From Ralstonia wenshanensis (GTDB lineage Bacteria; Pseudomonadota; Gammaproteobacteria; Burkholderiales; Burkholderiaceae): a stretch of DNA of 64,000 bases. The stretch is taken from contig NZ_CP076412.1 of NCBI RefSeq assembly GCF_021173085.1, positions 1,240,001-1,304,000 on the forward strand, in the 5' to 3' direction. The notes under the pieces were generated by a model that worked only from the letters and a program-made list of their open reading frames with translations, was not told the DNA's origin and made no database searches. Below are positions 17,292 through 26,514 of the stretch, in pieces. The translations under genes were made by a program, and so were the position numbers. Numbering within the stretch: the first letter of the stretch is position 1; every line of letters starts with the position of its first letter.

Positions 17292-18176
17292 TCAGGCGGC
17301 CTCGTCCGTGGAAAGCGCGACGGCGTCGAGGTCGCGCATCGCATCTTCCGGCAACGTTATCGTCGCCGCGCCCAGGTTCTCACGCAGATGGGCGACCGAC
17401 GAGGTGCCCGGGATCACCAGGATGTTCGGCGACCGGTGCAGCAGCCAGGCGAGTGCCGTCTGCATCGGTGTTGCACCGAGCCGCGCTGCCACAGCGTTGA
17501 GCGTGGATGATTGCAGCGGGCTGAACCCGCCCAGCGGAAAGAACGGGACATACGCGATGCCGTCGGCGGCCAGCGTGTCGATCAGCCCGTCGTCGCTTCG
17601 GTGGGCGAGGTTGTAGTGGTTCTGCACGCAGACGATCTCGCAGATCCGGCGCCCTTGTGCGATCTGGTTGGCCGTGACGTTGCTCAGCCCGATATGCCGC
17701 ACGAGTCCCTGCCGTTGCAGCTCGGCCAAGGCCGAGAGGGGCGCCTCGATCGATCCTTCGGCCGGGCCGTGCGTGTCGAACATGATCCGCAAGTTCACCA
17801 CGTCCAGAATATCCACGCCCAGGTTACGCAGGTTGTCGTGCACGGCTTCGGTCAGCGCCTGCGCTGAAAATGCCGGCAGCCATGCGCCTTGGGCGTCGCG
17901 CCTGGCACCGATCTTGGTGACGATGAGCAGATCGTCGCGATACGGATGCAAGGCTTCGCGGATCAACTGGTTCGTGATGTGGGGGCCGTAGAAGTCGCTC
18001 GTGTCGATATGGTTGACGCCCGAGGCAACGGCTTCGCGCAATACGGCAAGCGCGGCGTCGCGGTTCTTGGGCGGCCCAAAAACGCCTGGGCCAGCGAGCT
18101 GCATGGCGCCATAGCCGAGACGGTGCACCTGGTGGCCGCCGATGGAAAACGTGCCGGATTGAAGGATGGGAGACAT
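17292..18176 (-). CDS. Aldo/keto reductase
   Basis: A 294-residue NADPH-dependent reductase of the AKR superfamily, (beta/alpha)8 barrel. The catalytic set is visible: Asp and Tyr in IDTSDFYGPH and Lys in LIVTKIG. Near the C-terminus, NILVIPGTSSVAHLRENL matches the cofactor-binding end of the barrel. AGGAG sits seven bases before the ATG. It faces a LysR regulator across 102 bases, an arrangement in which the regulator normally controls the divergent enzyme gene. Substrate unknown. Confidence 0.88.
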   Translation of the reverse strand: MSPILQSGTFSIGGHQVHRLGYGAMQLAGPGVFGPPKNRDAALAVLREAVASGVNHIDTSDFYGPHITNQLIREALHPYRDDLLIVTKIGARRDAQGAWLPAFSAQALTEAVHDNLRNLGVDILDVVNLRIMFDTHGPAEGSIEAPLSALAELQRQGLVRHIGLSNVTANQIAQGRRICEIVCVQNHYNLAHRSDDGLIDTLAADGIAYVPFFPLGGFSPLQSSTLNAVAARLGATPMQTALAWLLHRSPNILVIPGTSSVAHLRENLGAATITLPEDAMRDLDAVALSTDEAA

Positions 18177-18278
18177 GGTCACACTCCTGTGTGAAAGACG
18201 AGGTGACGGCAGGTTAGGCGCAAGCTCGCTGCTCGATAAGTGGGCATAATCCGCACGGGTTGTGCGAGAGGGCGAACA

Positions 18279-19193
18279 ATGCAAGTCGATCTGGGTGACC
18301 TGAATGCCTTCGTGGCGGTGGCGCAGGCCAAGGGCTTTCGCGAAGGTGCAAGGCTGATGGGCGCGAGCGCATCCGGGCTGAGCGAGGCCGTGCGGCGGCT
18401 GGAATCGCAGCTTGGTGTGCGCCTGCTGAACCGCACGACGCGCAGTGTTTCACCCACCGAAGCGGGGCAGCGCCTGCTGACCCGCCTGCGGCCCGCCTTG
18501 AGCGAGGTGGAAGCCGCGCTGGACGTGGTCAACAATTTCCGCGAAAGACCTGCCGGCACGCTGAAGCTCAATGTGCCGATGAGCGCCGCGCGGCTTGTGC
18601 TGCCTGCCGTCATCCCCGGATTCCTCGAAGCCTATCCTGAGATCCGGCTTGAGGTCGTGGCCGAAGAAAGCTTTGTCGACATTCTGGCCGCCGGCTGCGA
18701 CGCAGGCATCCGTTATGACGAGCGGCTCGAACAGGACATGATCGCCGTTCCGATCGGGCCGCGAACGCAGCGGTTCGCGACGGCAGCCGCACCCGGCTAT
18801 CTCGATCGACGCGGTCGCCCCACGCATCCGCGCGACCTGCTCGGCCACGCCTGCATGCGCGGCCGGTTTGCGAGCGGCGCCATGCCGCCGTGGGAATTCG
18901 AGCGTGATGGTGAAGTGGTCAACGTGGACCCATCTGGCCCGCTGCTCGTCCGTATTGGTGGCGCGACCGATCTTGTCGTGGATGCCGCCGTCGCCGGCGT
19001 CGGCATCGTCCACCTCTACGAAGACTGGCTGCGCCCGCATCTTGTGAGCGGGGCGCTCGAGCCCGTGCTCGAGGATTGGTGGCGGCCGTTCCCTGGGCCG
19101 TATCTCTACTACCCGGGACGGCGGCTCGTTCCGGCTCCGCTCCGGGCGTTCATCGATTTCATCAAGGCAGGGTCAGGCCAAGACGCCGTCTGA
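18279..19193 (+). CDS. LysR-family transcription regulator
   Basis: A 304-residue regulator with the standard N-terminal winged helix (AQAKGFREGARLMGASASGL then SEAVRRLESQLGVRLLNRTTR) and a periplasmic-binding-like effector domain starting near residue 90. It belongs to the large CrgA/AaeR-type subgroup (PSYLERRG-like region here YLDRRGRPTHPRDL). It is divergent from the aldo/keto reductase gene, its probable target. A terminator follows about 45 bases after the stop. Confidence 0.9.
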   Translation: MQVDLGDLNAFVAVAQAKGFREGARLMGASASGLSEAVRRLESQLGVRLLNRTTRSVSPTEAGQRLLTRLRPALSEVEAALDVVNNFRERPAGTLKLNVPMSAARLVLPAVIPGFLEAYPEIRLEVVAEESFVDILAAGCDAGIRYDERLEQDMIAVPIGPRTQRFATAAAPGYLDRRGRPTHPRDLLGHACMRGRFASGAMPPWEFERDGEVVNVDPSGPLLVRIGGATDLVVDAAVAGVGIVHLYEDWLRPHLVSGALEPVLEDWWRPFPGPYLYYPGRRLVPAPLRAFIDFIKAGSGQDAV

Positions 19194-19237
19194 ACCTTAG
19201 CAGCAGAGGCTCTCGCAACGGCATCACTGCTGCAACG

Positions 19238-19280
19238 AAAAAAAAAAACGCCCGCCGGCAGAACCGGTCGGGCGTTTTTT
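19238..19280. terminator. Bidirectional terminator between LysR and permease genes
   Basis: AACGCCCG and CGGGCGTT form a stem flanked by an A-run on the left and a T-run on the right, so it can end transcription from both convergent genes. An inner CCGG/CCGG pairing extends the hairpin. Confidence 0.9.
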
Positions 19281-19298
19281 CTTACGAGCAAAGCGGTG

Positions 19299-20945
19299 TC
19301 AGGCGCGTTGCGGCACGGCGCGCGGCGCACGCTTGGTGTCGTGCGCTTGCACGTCGTCATGTACGTGTTCGACTTCATCCAGATAGCGCGTGTGCCAGCC
19401 GCTGGCCACGCCCCAGTGGTAGAAGAACAGCGAGAGCACCGCCACGATGCCCATGTCCCAGCCGTAGGGGATGTAGCCGTGGCCGCCGAACTCCGTGCTG
19501 CCGCAGTAGGACAGCGCGGCGATGGTCGGCAGGTAGGCGATCATCCACCACGCGCCCTTGAGTTCCGTCTTGAAGTCGGGCCAGCCGGCCTTGGCCTGGT
19601 AGTAGAAGTACACGGGCAGCGCCACCAGCATCAGCACGATGATCTCGCCCGTCAGCGGCCACTTGGCCCAGTACAGGATGAGCGATGCGCACACAAACGC
19701 GAACGGCGCGATGAGCGAGAGCCCCGGCAGACGCAGCGGGCGATGCAACTGCGGCGACGTGCGGCGAAGCGACATGACGCTGATCGGGCCGGTCAGGTAC
19801 GAAATGACCGTCGCCACCGAGATGACAGCCGCCAGCGCGCCCCAGCCACGGAAGAAGAACAGGAAGATGAACGACACTGCCAGGTTGAACCACATGGCCG
19901 GACGCGACACGCCAAACAGCGGGTGCACGCGGCCGAAGATGGCCGGCATGGTGTTGTTGCGCTCCATCGCGTAGATCATGCGCGTGGTGGTGGCCATGTA
20001 CGTGCTGCCGGTGCCCGACGGGCTGACGAACGCATCGATGTACAGCACGATGGCCAGCCAGTTCAGGTTCAGCGCAATCGCCAGTTGGGCGAACGGCGAG
20101 TGGTAATCAATGCCGTGCCAGCCATTAACGAGCGACTCAGGCGGCACCGCACCGAGGAAGGCCACCTGCAGCGCCACGTAGATCACCGCCGCCAGCAGGA
20201 TCGAACCGATCACCGCGATGGGCACGTTGCGGCCCGGGTTGCGCGCCTCGCCCGCAAGGTTGATCGGGCTCTGGAAACCGTTGAACGCAAACACGATGCC
20301 GCTGGTGGCAATGGCGGTCAGCACCGCAGACCAGCCGTAGGGGGCGAACCCTTGTCCTGCCACATTCGCGGCCGTGCTACCGCCAAAGTTGCCCGGGTGG
20401 AAACCGGCTGCAACCAGCGCCACCGCTGTCGCGGCCGGAATGATGAACTTGAAGATCGTGATGGCGTTGTTCGCCTTGGCAAACACCTTCACGCCCCAGT
20501 AGTTCAGCAGGAAGTACACGACGACGAGCACGGCCGACAGCACCAGCCCAGGCGGCGTCAGCTCACCGTGCTGGAACAGCGACTGCGCCCAGGGCCACGG
20601 CCAACTGCTCATGTACTGGATCGATGCCTCAGCCTCGATGGGGATGACGGTGACGATGGCGATCCAGTTGGCCCAGGCCGCCACGAAGCCCACCAGTGAG
20701 CCATGCGAGTAGCGCGCATAGCGCACCATGCCGCCCGATTCCGGGAACATCGCGCCCAGTTCGGAATACGTCAGGGCAATGGCCAGGATGACGACGGCGC
20801 CGATGATCCAGGTGAAGATGGCAGCGGGGCCCGCCACCTTTGCAGCGTGGCCGGCGCCGAACAGCCAGCCGGAGCCGATGATCGAGCCTAGCCCGGTCAG
20901 CATCAATGCCCAGGCGCCCAGATTGCGTTGTACGTTTTTTTCCAA
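19299..20945 (-). CDS. APC-family amino acid permease
   Basis: A 548-residue inner-membrane transporter with about 12-14 hydrophobic segments. The first helix carries the APC signature GLGSIIGSGWLFGAG, which shapes the substrate site. Other helices include GGMVRYARYSHGSLVGF and VFAFNGFQSPINLAGEARNPGR, close to the aspartate:proton symporter / YdgF-like group. The likely start is a TTG (LEKNVQRNLG) with CGGAG seven bases upstream; an ATG 14 codons earlier has no ribosome site. The cytosolic C-terminus is His/Asp-rich. The amino acid carried is not determined. Confidence 0.85.
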   Translation of the reverse strand: MEKNVQRNLGAWALMLTGLGSIIGSGWLFGAGHAAKVAGPAAIFTWIIGAVVILAIALTYSELGAMFPESGGMVRYARYSHGSLVGFVAAWANWIAIVTVIPIEAEASIQYMSSWPWPWAQSLFQHGELTPPGLVLSAVLVVVYFLLNYWGVKVFAKANNAITIFKFIIPAATAVALVAAGFHPGNFGGSTAANVAGQGFAPYGWSAVLTAIATSGIVFAFNGFQSPINLAGEARNPGRNVPIAVIGSILLAAVIYVALQVAFLGAVPPESLVNGWHGIDYHSPFAQLAIALNLNWLAIVLYIDAFVSPSGTGSTYMATTTRMIYAMERNNTMPAIFGRVHPLFGVSRPAMWFNLAVSFIFLFFFRGWGALAAVISVATVISYLTGPISVMSLRRTSPQLHRPLRLPGLSLIAPFAFVCASLILYWAKWPLTGEIIVLMLVALPVYFYYQAKAGWPDFKTELKGAWWMIAYLPTIAALSYCGSTEFGGHGYIPYGWDMGIVAVLSLFFYHWGVASGWHTRYLDEVEHVHDDVQAHDTKRAPRAVPQRA

Positions 20946-21307
20946 GAGGAGTCTCCGCCCCGGCGAGTCGGAAGTTCGACAGGGCATCGCGGTTGCTTAC
21001 CAGTCCGCTTAGTTCTACCGAGGCGACGCTGTTTGGGCGTCGCCCGCCGTCCCGTGTGGTGGGTGTCACCAGCCTGGGACATGCGTGTGCCGGATGATGC
21101 GTAGCATCAACCGCACCCGTCCGGCCGCGATGAAAGGCAAAACACGGTGTCTGCCTTCCGGGGGGATTCGCGTATAGTCATCGACGACGTTGTGCGGGGT
21201 GCCGCACTTGCCGCCCGATTTCCGGAGCCCGCAATGGGGCGCAATGATAGCGAAATCGTGAACGGTTGCACCGCCTTTTTCATCGTTCCTCGCAGTTTTT
21301 TCTCCCC
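20946..21307. other. Divergent promoter region between permease and MATE genes
   Basis: A stretch of 362 bases between divergent starts. No frame with a ribosome site, no tRNA-like fold and no convincing palindrome was seen. It presumably holds the two promoters. Confidence 0.5.
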
Positions 21308-22663
21308 ATGGAGTCCTCTTTCGCCACTTCGGTTGCACCTGCGTCACCTGCGCAGTGGCACCGGCGCGTGCTGACGCTGGCGTTTCCCATCGTGCTGGCC
21401 AACCTGACGCAGCCGATCCTCTCGGCGGTGGATACCGCCGTGGCCGGTCATCTGCCGGGGCCGGAATACATTGGCGGCGTGGCGCTGGGCGGGGTCTTCT
21501 TCAATTTTGTGTTCTGGGGCTTTGGCTTTCTGCGCATGGGCACCACGGGGCTGGTGTCGCAGGCACACGGCGCGGGCGACACGCAGGCGTTGCGGGCGAG
21601 CGTGGTGCGCGCGCTGCTGCTGGCCTTTGCCATTGGAGCGGCATTGCTGGTGCTGCAGGTGCCGGCGATCCGCATCACGCTGGCGCTGCTCGGTGCGAGC
21701 GAATCCGTCACCCGCATGGCCGAGGTGTATTGCCACGCGCGCATCTGGTCGGCGCCGTTTGCGCTGGCCAACTACGTGGTGCTCGGCACGCTGCTCGGGC
21801 GTCAGCAGGTGCGGCGGGCGCTGCTGCTGCAGGTGTTGATCAACACCGTCAACATGGCGGCAGTGCTGGCCCTGGTGCTGGGGGCCGGCATGGGCGTGGG
21901 CGGTATTGGCGCGGCAACGGCGCTGGCCGACATTGCGGGGTTTGGGCTCGGCATGCTGCTGCTCTGGCTGCAACGGCCCACTGGTCTGCCGGCGCTCACG
22001 CTCGCTGAATTGCTGGCCCGCGACGCCTGGCGTCGCCTGATGGGCCTGAACACCGACATCTTCCTGCGCACGCTTTGCCTCCTGGCCGCCTTCGGCTGGT
22101 TTGCCCACGCGGGCGCCAAGCAGGGCGATGTGGTGCTGGCCGCCAACGCGCTGCTGCTCAATTTCCTGACCTTCATGGCCTACGGGTTGGACGGCTTCGC
22201 ACACGCGGCCGAAGCGCTGGTGGGCGCCGCCATGGGTGCGCGGGACCGCGCTGCGCTGCGCATGGCGATTCGCGTGTCGACGTTCTGGTCGGTGCTTGGC
22301 GCTGGGCTTTTTGCCGCCGTGTATGCGCTGGCCGGCGCCGGCATCATCGGCGTGCTGACCGATCAGCCTGCCGTGCGCGAAGCCGCGCGCCACTATCTGG
22401 TGTGGGCGGCGTTGCTGCCGATCGTGTCGGTATGGGGCTTCCAGTTTGACGGCGTGTTCATCGGCGCGACGCGCACCCGTGAACTGCTGGTGACGATGGC
22501 CGCGGCGGCTGCCGCGTTCTGGGGCCTGTCGGTCACGCTGCAGCCGCTGTGGGGCAACCACGGGCTGTGGTTGTCGATGCTGGGGTTCATGGCCTTGCGC
22601 GGGCTGATGCTTGGGGTGCTGCTGCCGCGCGTGTGGCGCGCGCCCGAACTGCAGGCGGCCTAG
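21308..22663 (+). CDS. MATE-family multidrug/sodium antiporter
   Basis: A 451-residue inner-membrane exporter of the DinF/NorM type with about 12 membrane helices in two related halves. The first half opens with LAFPIVLANLTQPILSAVDTAVAGHL, and GFGFLRMGTTGLVSQAHGAGD is the typical helix 2-3 loop. The second half has a matching GLDGFAHAAEALVGAAMGARD. It probably extrudes cationic compounds or organic acids using a sodium or proton gradient. It is a single gene; the substrate is unknown. Confidence 0.88.
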   Translation: MESSFATSVAPASPAQWHRRVLTLAFPIVLANLTQPILSAVDTAVAGHLPGPEYIGGVALGGVFFNFVFWGFGFLRMGTTGLVSQAHGAGDTQALRASVVRALLLAFAIGAALLVLQVPAIRITLALLGASESVTRMAEVYCHARIWSAPFALANYVVLGTLLGRQQVRRALLLQVLINTVNMAAVLALVLGAGMGVGGIGAATALADIAGFGLGMLLLWLQRPTGLPALTLAELLARDAWRRLMGLNTDIFLRTLCLLAAFGWFAHAGAKQGDVVLAANALLLNFLTFMAYGLDGFAHAAEALVGAAMGARDRAALRMAIRVSTFWSVLGAGLFAAVYALAGAGIIGVLTDQPAVREAARHYLVWAALLPIVSVWGFQFDGVFIGATRTRELLVTMAAAAAAFWGLSVTLQPLWGNHGLWLSMLGFMALRGLMLGVLLPRVWRAPELQAA

Positions 22664-22683
22664 GCGGCGCCAATCTGCAGCGC

Positions 22684-23283
22684 CTACTGCTGCGCGTATT
22701 CCACCACCAGCAACGCCGTCGCCACCGTCTTGCCGGCGTTCGAGATGGCGTGCTGCACATCCCCCGGATAGCGCGCCGATTCCCCGTGCCGCACCTTCTT
22801 CTCACTCGGGCCGGATTGCACCGTCACCGTGCCGCTGAGCACCGAGATGTGCTCCTTCGAGCCCAGCTCGTGCGGCTCTGACGCCAGCACGCCGCCGGGC
22901 TGGATTGCCAGTTCATACCATTCAAAGCGCGCGGCAAGGTCCACCGGGCCAAGAATCTTCAATTCGCACTTGCCATCCGGGCTTTTGATGACTGGGATGG
23001 AGTGAGCGGGAATGACCGTCACGGAGGGCGCCGCATCGGCCGCGCCTTCAGGCGAGAGGAAATCCGCCAGCCCGACGCCGAGCGCGGTGGCCAGGCGCCA
23101 CAGCACGGCGACGGTCGGGTTGGCCAGGTTGCGCTCGACCTGCGAGAGCATGGATTTGGACACGCCCGCGCGCCGCGACAGTTCATCGAGCGACAGCTTG
23201 CGCGCCTGGCGCAGCGCTTGCAGCTTGGCGCCAACGGCGGGCGGCCCGTCGGCGAGGACATCGGTGGCGGGGGCTTGTGCCAT
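22684..23283 (-). CDS. XRE-family regulator with cupin domain
   Basis: A 199-residue regulator: N-terminal HTH_XRE ([21 protein letters not shown] then [21 protein letters not shown]) and C-terminal cupin (residues about 110-195; [33 protein letters not shown]) for a small ligand. It faces the kbl-tdh operon across 87 bases that contain two perfect palindromes, so it very likely controls that operon and itself. Such regulators often repress amino-acid catabolism genes; here the inducer might be threonine or glycine. Confidence 0.88.
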   Translation of the reverse strand: MAQAPATDVLADGPPAVGAKLQALRQARKLSLDELSRRAGVSKSMLSQVERNLANPTVAVLWRLATALGVGLADFLSPEGAADAAPSVTVIPAHSIPVIKSPDGKCELKILGPVDLAARFEWYELAIQPGGVLASEPHELGSKEHISVLSGTVTVQSGPSEKKVRHGESARYPGDVQHAISNAGKTVATALLVVEYAQQ

Positions 23284-23313
23284 CGGTTGGTATCTTGTAA
23301 ATTGAACAAATTA

Positions 23314-23337
23314 TTCGATATATCGAACATGTTCGAT
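23314..23337. promoter_or_regulatory. Overlapping palindromic operators of the XRE-cupin regulator
   Basis: TTCGATATATCGAA (23314-23327) and ATCGAACATGTTCGAT (23322-23337) are perfect palindromes of 14 and 16 bases sharing an ATCGAA half site. They lie between the divergent starts of the regulator and kbl. A third partial half site (TTTATCGAT) follows. The layout suits cooperative binding of two HTH dimers over the promoters. Confidence 0.75.
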
Positions 23338-23370
23338 TTATCGATCAACGCAGTCTACAGGAGCAGCACC

Positions 23371-24588
23371 ATGGGGACAACGCAAGCCAACGCCTCCACC
23401 GACGCTTTCTACGCGCACATCCGCCGCGAACTGGAGGCGATCGAGGAAGCCGGTCTCTACAAGACCGAGCGCATCATCACCTCGCCGCAGGGCGCCGTGA
23501 TCCGCACGGCTGACGGCAAGGAGGTCATCAACCTCTGCGCCAACAACTACCTCGGCTTGTCGTCGCACCCGGAGGTGCTGAAGGCGGCGCACGAGGCGCT
23601 CGACACGCATGGCTTTGGCCTGAGCTCGGTGCGCTTCATCTGCGGCACGCAAGACCTGCACAAGACGCTGGAAGCGCGGCTGGCGAAGTTTCTCGGCACG
23701 GAAGACACCATCCTCTACGGCTCGGCATTCGATGCCAACGGTGGCTTGTTCGAAACGCTGCTTGGGGCCGAAGACGCCGTCATCAGCGACGAGTTGAACC
23801 ATGCGTCCATCATTGATGGCATCCGCCTGTGCAAGGCGCAACGCTATCGCTACAAGCACAACGACCTGGAGGATCTGCGCGCGCAACTGAAGGCAGCCGA
23901 TGCGGCGGGCGCGCGCTTCAAGCTTGTGTTTACTGACGGCGTGTTCTCGATGGACGGCACCATCGCGCGGCTGGATGAGATCCGCGCCATCTGCGATGAG
24001 TTCGGCGCGCTGCTCGGCATTGACGAATGCCATGCCACGGGCTTCCTTGGCAAGCGCGGCCGCGGCTCGCACGAGCACCGCGGCGTGTTCGGCAGGATCG
24101 ACATCATTACCGGCACGCTGGGCAAGGGCCTGGGCGGCGCGTCGGGCGGTTTCACGAGCGCGCGCAAGGAAGTGGTGGCGCTGCTGCGCCAGCGCTCGCG
24201 GCCGTATCTGTTTTCGAACACGGTGGCGCCGTCCATTGTCGGGGCCACCATCAAGGTGCTCGATCTGCTGGAAGCCGACACCGCGCTGCGTGACAAGCTG
24301 GAAGACAGCGCGCTGTATTTCCGCCGCAAGATCGTCGAGCTGGGTTTCGATATCAAGCCGGGCGACCACCCGATCGTGCCGATCATGGTGTATGACGCGC
24401 AGAAGGCGCAGGCGCTGTCCAAACGCCTGCTGGAGCTTGGCGTGTATGTGGTTGGCTTCTTCTACCCGGTGGTGCCCAAGGGGCAGGCGCGCATCCGCGT
24501 GCAGATCAGCGCGGTGCACGAGCGCGCGCAACTCGACGCGGCGCTCAAGGCGTTTGAAACCGCCGGCAAGGAACTGGGGATCATCTGA
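23371..24588 (+). CDS. kbl: Glycine C-acetyltransferase (2-amino-3-ketobutyrate CoA ligase)
   Basis: A 405-residue PLP enzyme that splits 2-amino-3-oxobutanoate with coenzyme A into glycine and acetyl-CoA, the second step of threonine breakdown. Family motifs: [28 protein letters not shown], the DECHATGF Asp contacting the PLP ring, and the Schiff-base Lys in [14 protein letters not shown] precedes the ATG by seven bases. It overlaps the next gene by one base (TGATG), so the two are translationally coupled. Confidence 0.95.
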   Translation: MGTTQANASTDAFYAHIRRELEAIEEAGLYKTERIITSPQGAVIRTADGKEVINLCANNYLGLSSHPEVLKAAHEALDTHGFGLSSVRFICGTQDLHKTLEARLAKFLGTEDTILYGSAFDANGGLFETLLGAEDAVISDELNHASIIDGIRLCKAQRYRYKHNDLEDLRAQLKAADAAGARFKLVFTDGVFSMDGTIARLDEIRAICDEFGALLGIDECHATGFLGKRGRGSHEHRGVFGRIDIITGTLGKGLGGASGGFTSARKEVVALLRQRSRPYLFSNTVAPSIVGATIKVLDLLEADTALRDKLEDSALYFRRKIVELGFDIKPGDHPIVPIMVYDAQKAQALSKRLLELGVYVVGFFYPVVPKGQARIRVQISAVHERAQLDAALKAFETAGKELGII

Positions 24589-25571
24589 TGAGCACCGGTA
24601 CGAGCGCGAATTTTGGAACGGCGCCGCGCATCCTCATCATCGGCGCCAATGGGCAATTGGGGACGGAGCTGGCCGCCGCGCTGGCCGAGCGCTATGGCAC
24701 TGGCAACGTCGTGACGAGCGACATGGTGCCCCGTGGCCGCCACCCGCAGATCCGTCACGAAACGCTGGATGTGACCGATCGCGGCCAGTTGCGCGAGATC
24801 ATCGAGCGCCACGGCATCACGCAGATCTATCACCTGGCTGCAGCGCTGTCGGCCGCGGCAGAGCAGTCGCCCACGTGGGGCTGGGCGCTCAATATGAATG
24901 GCCTGCTGAATGTGCTGGAGGCGGCGCGCAATCATCAGCTTGAGCGCATCTTCTGGCCCAGTTCGATTGCCGCGTTCGGGCCCACCACGCCTGCGGACAA
25001 CACGCCGCAGAGCACGATCATGGAGCCCAAGACCGTCTATGGCATTTCCAAGCTGGCGGGCGAAGGCTGGTGCCGCTGGTATTTCGAGCACCACGGCGTC
25101 GATGTGCGCAGCCTGCGTTATCCGGGGCTGATCTCGTACAAGACCGCACCGGGCGGCGGCACGACGGACTACGCGATCGACATCTTCCATTCGGCCGTGA
25201 AGGGCGAGCGCTATACGTGCTTCCTGGAGCACGATGAGGCGCTTCCCATGATGTATATGCCGGACGCCGTGCGCGCCACCATCGAGTTGATGGAGGCCCC
25301 GGCCGAGCGCATCAGCCAGCGCGGCAGCTACAACCTCGCAGGCGTGAGCTTTACGCCCGAGCAGCTGGCGGCCGAGATCCGCCGGCATCGTCCATCGTTC
25401 GAGGTGGCGTATGCGCCGGATTTCCGCCAGGCCATCGCGGCCAGTTGGCCGAATTCCATCGACGATTCGGTTGCCCGGCGCGACTGGGGCTGGAAGCCCG
25501 AATACGGTGTGGCGGAGATGACGACCGACATGCTGCAGAACCTCGCCCACCTGGCTGCGCATCCAGCCTAG
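24588..25571 (+). CDS. tdh: L-threonine 3-dehydrogenase, SDR (epimerase-like) type
   Basis: A 327-residue NAD-dependent enzyme oxidising threonine to 2-amino-3-oxobutanoate, the substrate of the Kbl protein encoded just upstream. It is an extended SDR: GANGQLGTELA nucleotide loop, Ser/Thr in WPSSIAAFGP, and catalytic YGISK. SDR-type threonine dehydrogenases are known from Cupriavidus necator and psychrophilic Flavobacterium, unlike the zinc-dependent Tdh of E. coli. The function is inferred from the fold and the kbl overlap. Confidence 0.88.
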   Translation: MSTGTSANFGTAPRILIIGANGQLGTELAAALAERYGTGNVVTSDMVPRGRHPQIRHETLDVTDRGQLREIIERHGITQIYHLAAALSAAAEQSPTWGWALNMNGLLNVLEAARNHQLERIFWPSSIAAFGPTTPADNTPQSTIMEPKTVYGISKLAGEGWCRWYFEHHGVDVRSLRYPGLISYKTAPGGGTTDYAIDIFHSAVKGERYTCFLEHDEALPMMYMPDAVRATIELMEAPAERISQRGSYNLAGVSFTPEQLAAEIRRHRPSFEVAYAPDFRQAIAASWPNSIDDSVARRDWGWKPEYGVAEMTTDMLQNLAHLAAHPA

Positions 25572-25653
25572 GCAGCTTCAGTTAGGGGAATTGCGGGCAT
25601 TGCAGGGCGCTGTTTTGTGTTTCGCTTCGATCGGTTGTGTTCAACAATGCAGC

Positions 25654-25926
25654 ATGGCCATCACTTCTCGTCCCTGCCGCATGCCTTGTTCGACACCCGA
25701 CCCCGCGCCGCGCCATCGCGACGATCCGCAGCCCGCCAAGCGCACCTGGTGGGTGCCGGTGTTGCGCATGTCGGTGGCCGCGGGCGCGGTGGCGGCCATT
25801 CCACACACGTCGATCCAACTGCCCTTTTCCGACGGTGCCTGGATGCTGCATACGGCTGCGGGCATCATCTTCATGGTGGGCGCCATCGACAGCCTCTTCC
25901 TCTTTGCCATGCGCCATAAGCCCTGA
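25654..25926 (+). CDS. Small hypothetical membrane protein
   Basis: About 90 residues: a Pro/Arg/Asp-rich N-terminus, then two hydrophobic stretches (WWVPVLRMSVAAGAVAAI and MLHTAAGIIFMVGAIDSLFLFAM) that look like membrane segments. The start is not certain; the frame stays open to 25591 and no ribosome site is strong. Not recognised. It may be a lone gene after the threonine operon. Confidence 0.45.
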   Translation: MAITSRPCRMPCSTPDPAPRHRDDPQPAKRTWWVPVLRMSVAAGAVAAIPHTSIQLPFSDGAWMLHTAAGIIFMVGAIDSLFLFAMRHKP

Positions 25927-26514
25927 AGGGGGCGCATCGGTCATCTATCCACCGCCGGCATGCCTGTGATGTGGCGTCTGCCGCGCTCGCTCGGTAAGTT
26001 TTAAAACAGGTTGTAAAAACGTTCAGTGGACAACCGGCGGCATGATCGGGCCGGTCGTCACACGTCGCGAATTCGTAACTGAATCGTTACAGAAATGAAG
26101 TGAATTTGCGGCATCGCACCAACCGATGCCGCGGCCCGCCAGTCCTTTGCCACAGCGGGTTTCGCCCGCCTTCTGCACGTCATCATTTGTGCCGCAAGTG
26201 TAAGCAGATGTTGCGCTGCACGGAGGTGGCCCGATGCTTGCTCTATGTCGTGCGGTCACTCTGCATGTGCAAGGCAATTCCGCCACCTGCAGAACAGGTT
26301 TTTCCCATAAGCGGATCCGGAACCGGATTGGTCCCCACGGCCCCACGGTCCCCACGGCATTCGCACTTCGCTTCTCCAGAGCCGGCGCATCGCTGGCGGC
26401 AGGGCGCTTTCTCTCGGACGGTCCCGGGGTTTCGACGGTCATATGCGTGCTCGCCCGCAGCGGCTGGCTTGTGCGCGCCTGACCGGAATCGCTTCACAAG
26501 AAAACGAGGAAACC
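25927..26514. other. 588-base region upstream of the pga regulator
   Basis: No frame here has a ribosome site or family likeness. An AT-rich patch around 25995-26100 includes the inverted repeat GTAAC-TGAATC-GTTAC. The region probably carries the promoter of the regulator and perhaps of the pga operon, with a long untranslated leader. Confidence 0.5.

Noticed and set aside
21066-21347. A 93-codon minus-strand frame in the gap before the MATE gene
   Set aside because: No ribosome site, no family match, and it overlaps the start of the MATE gene.
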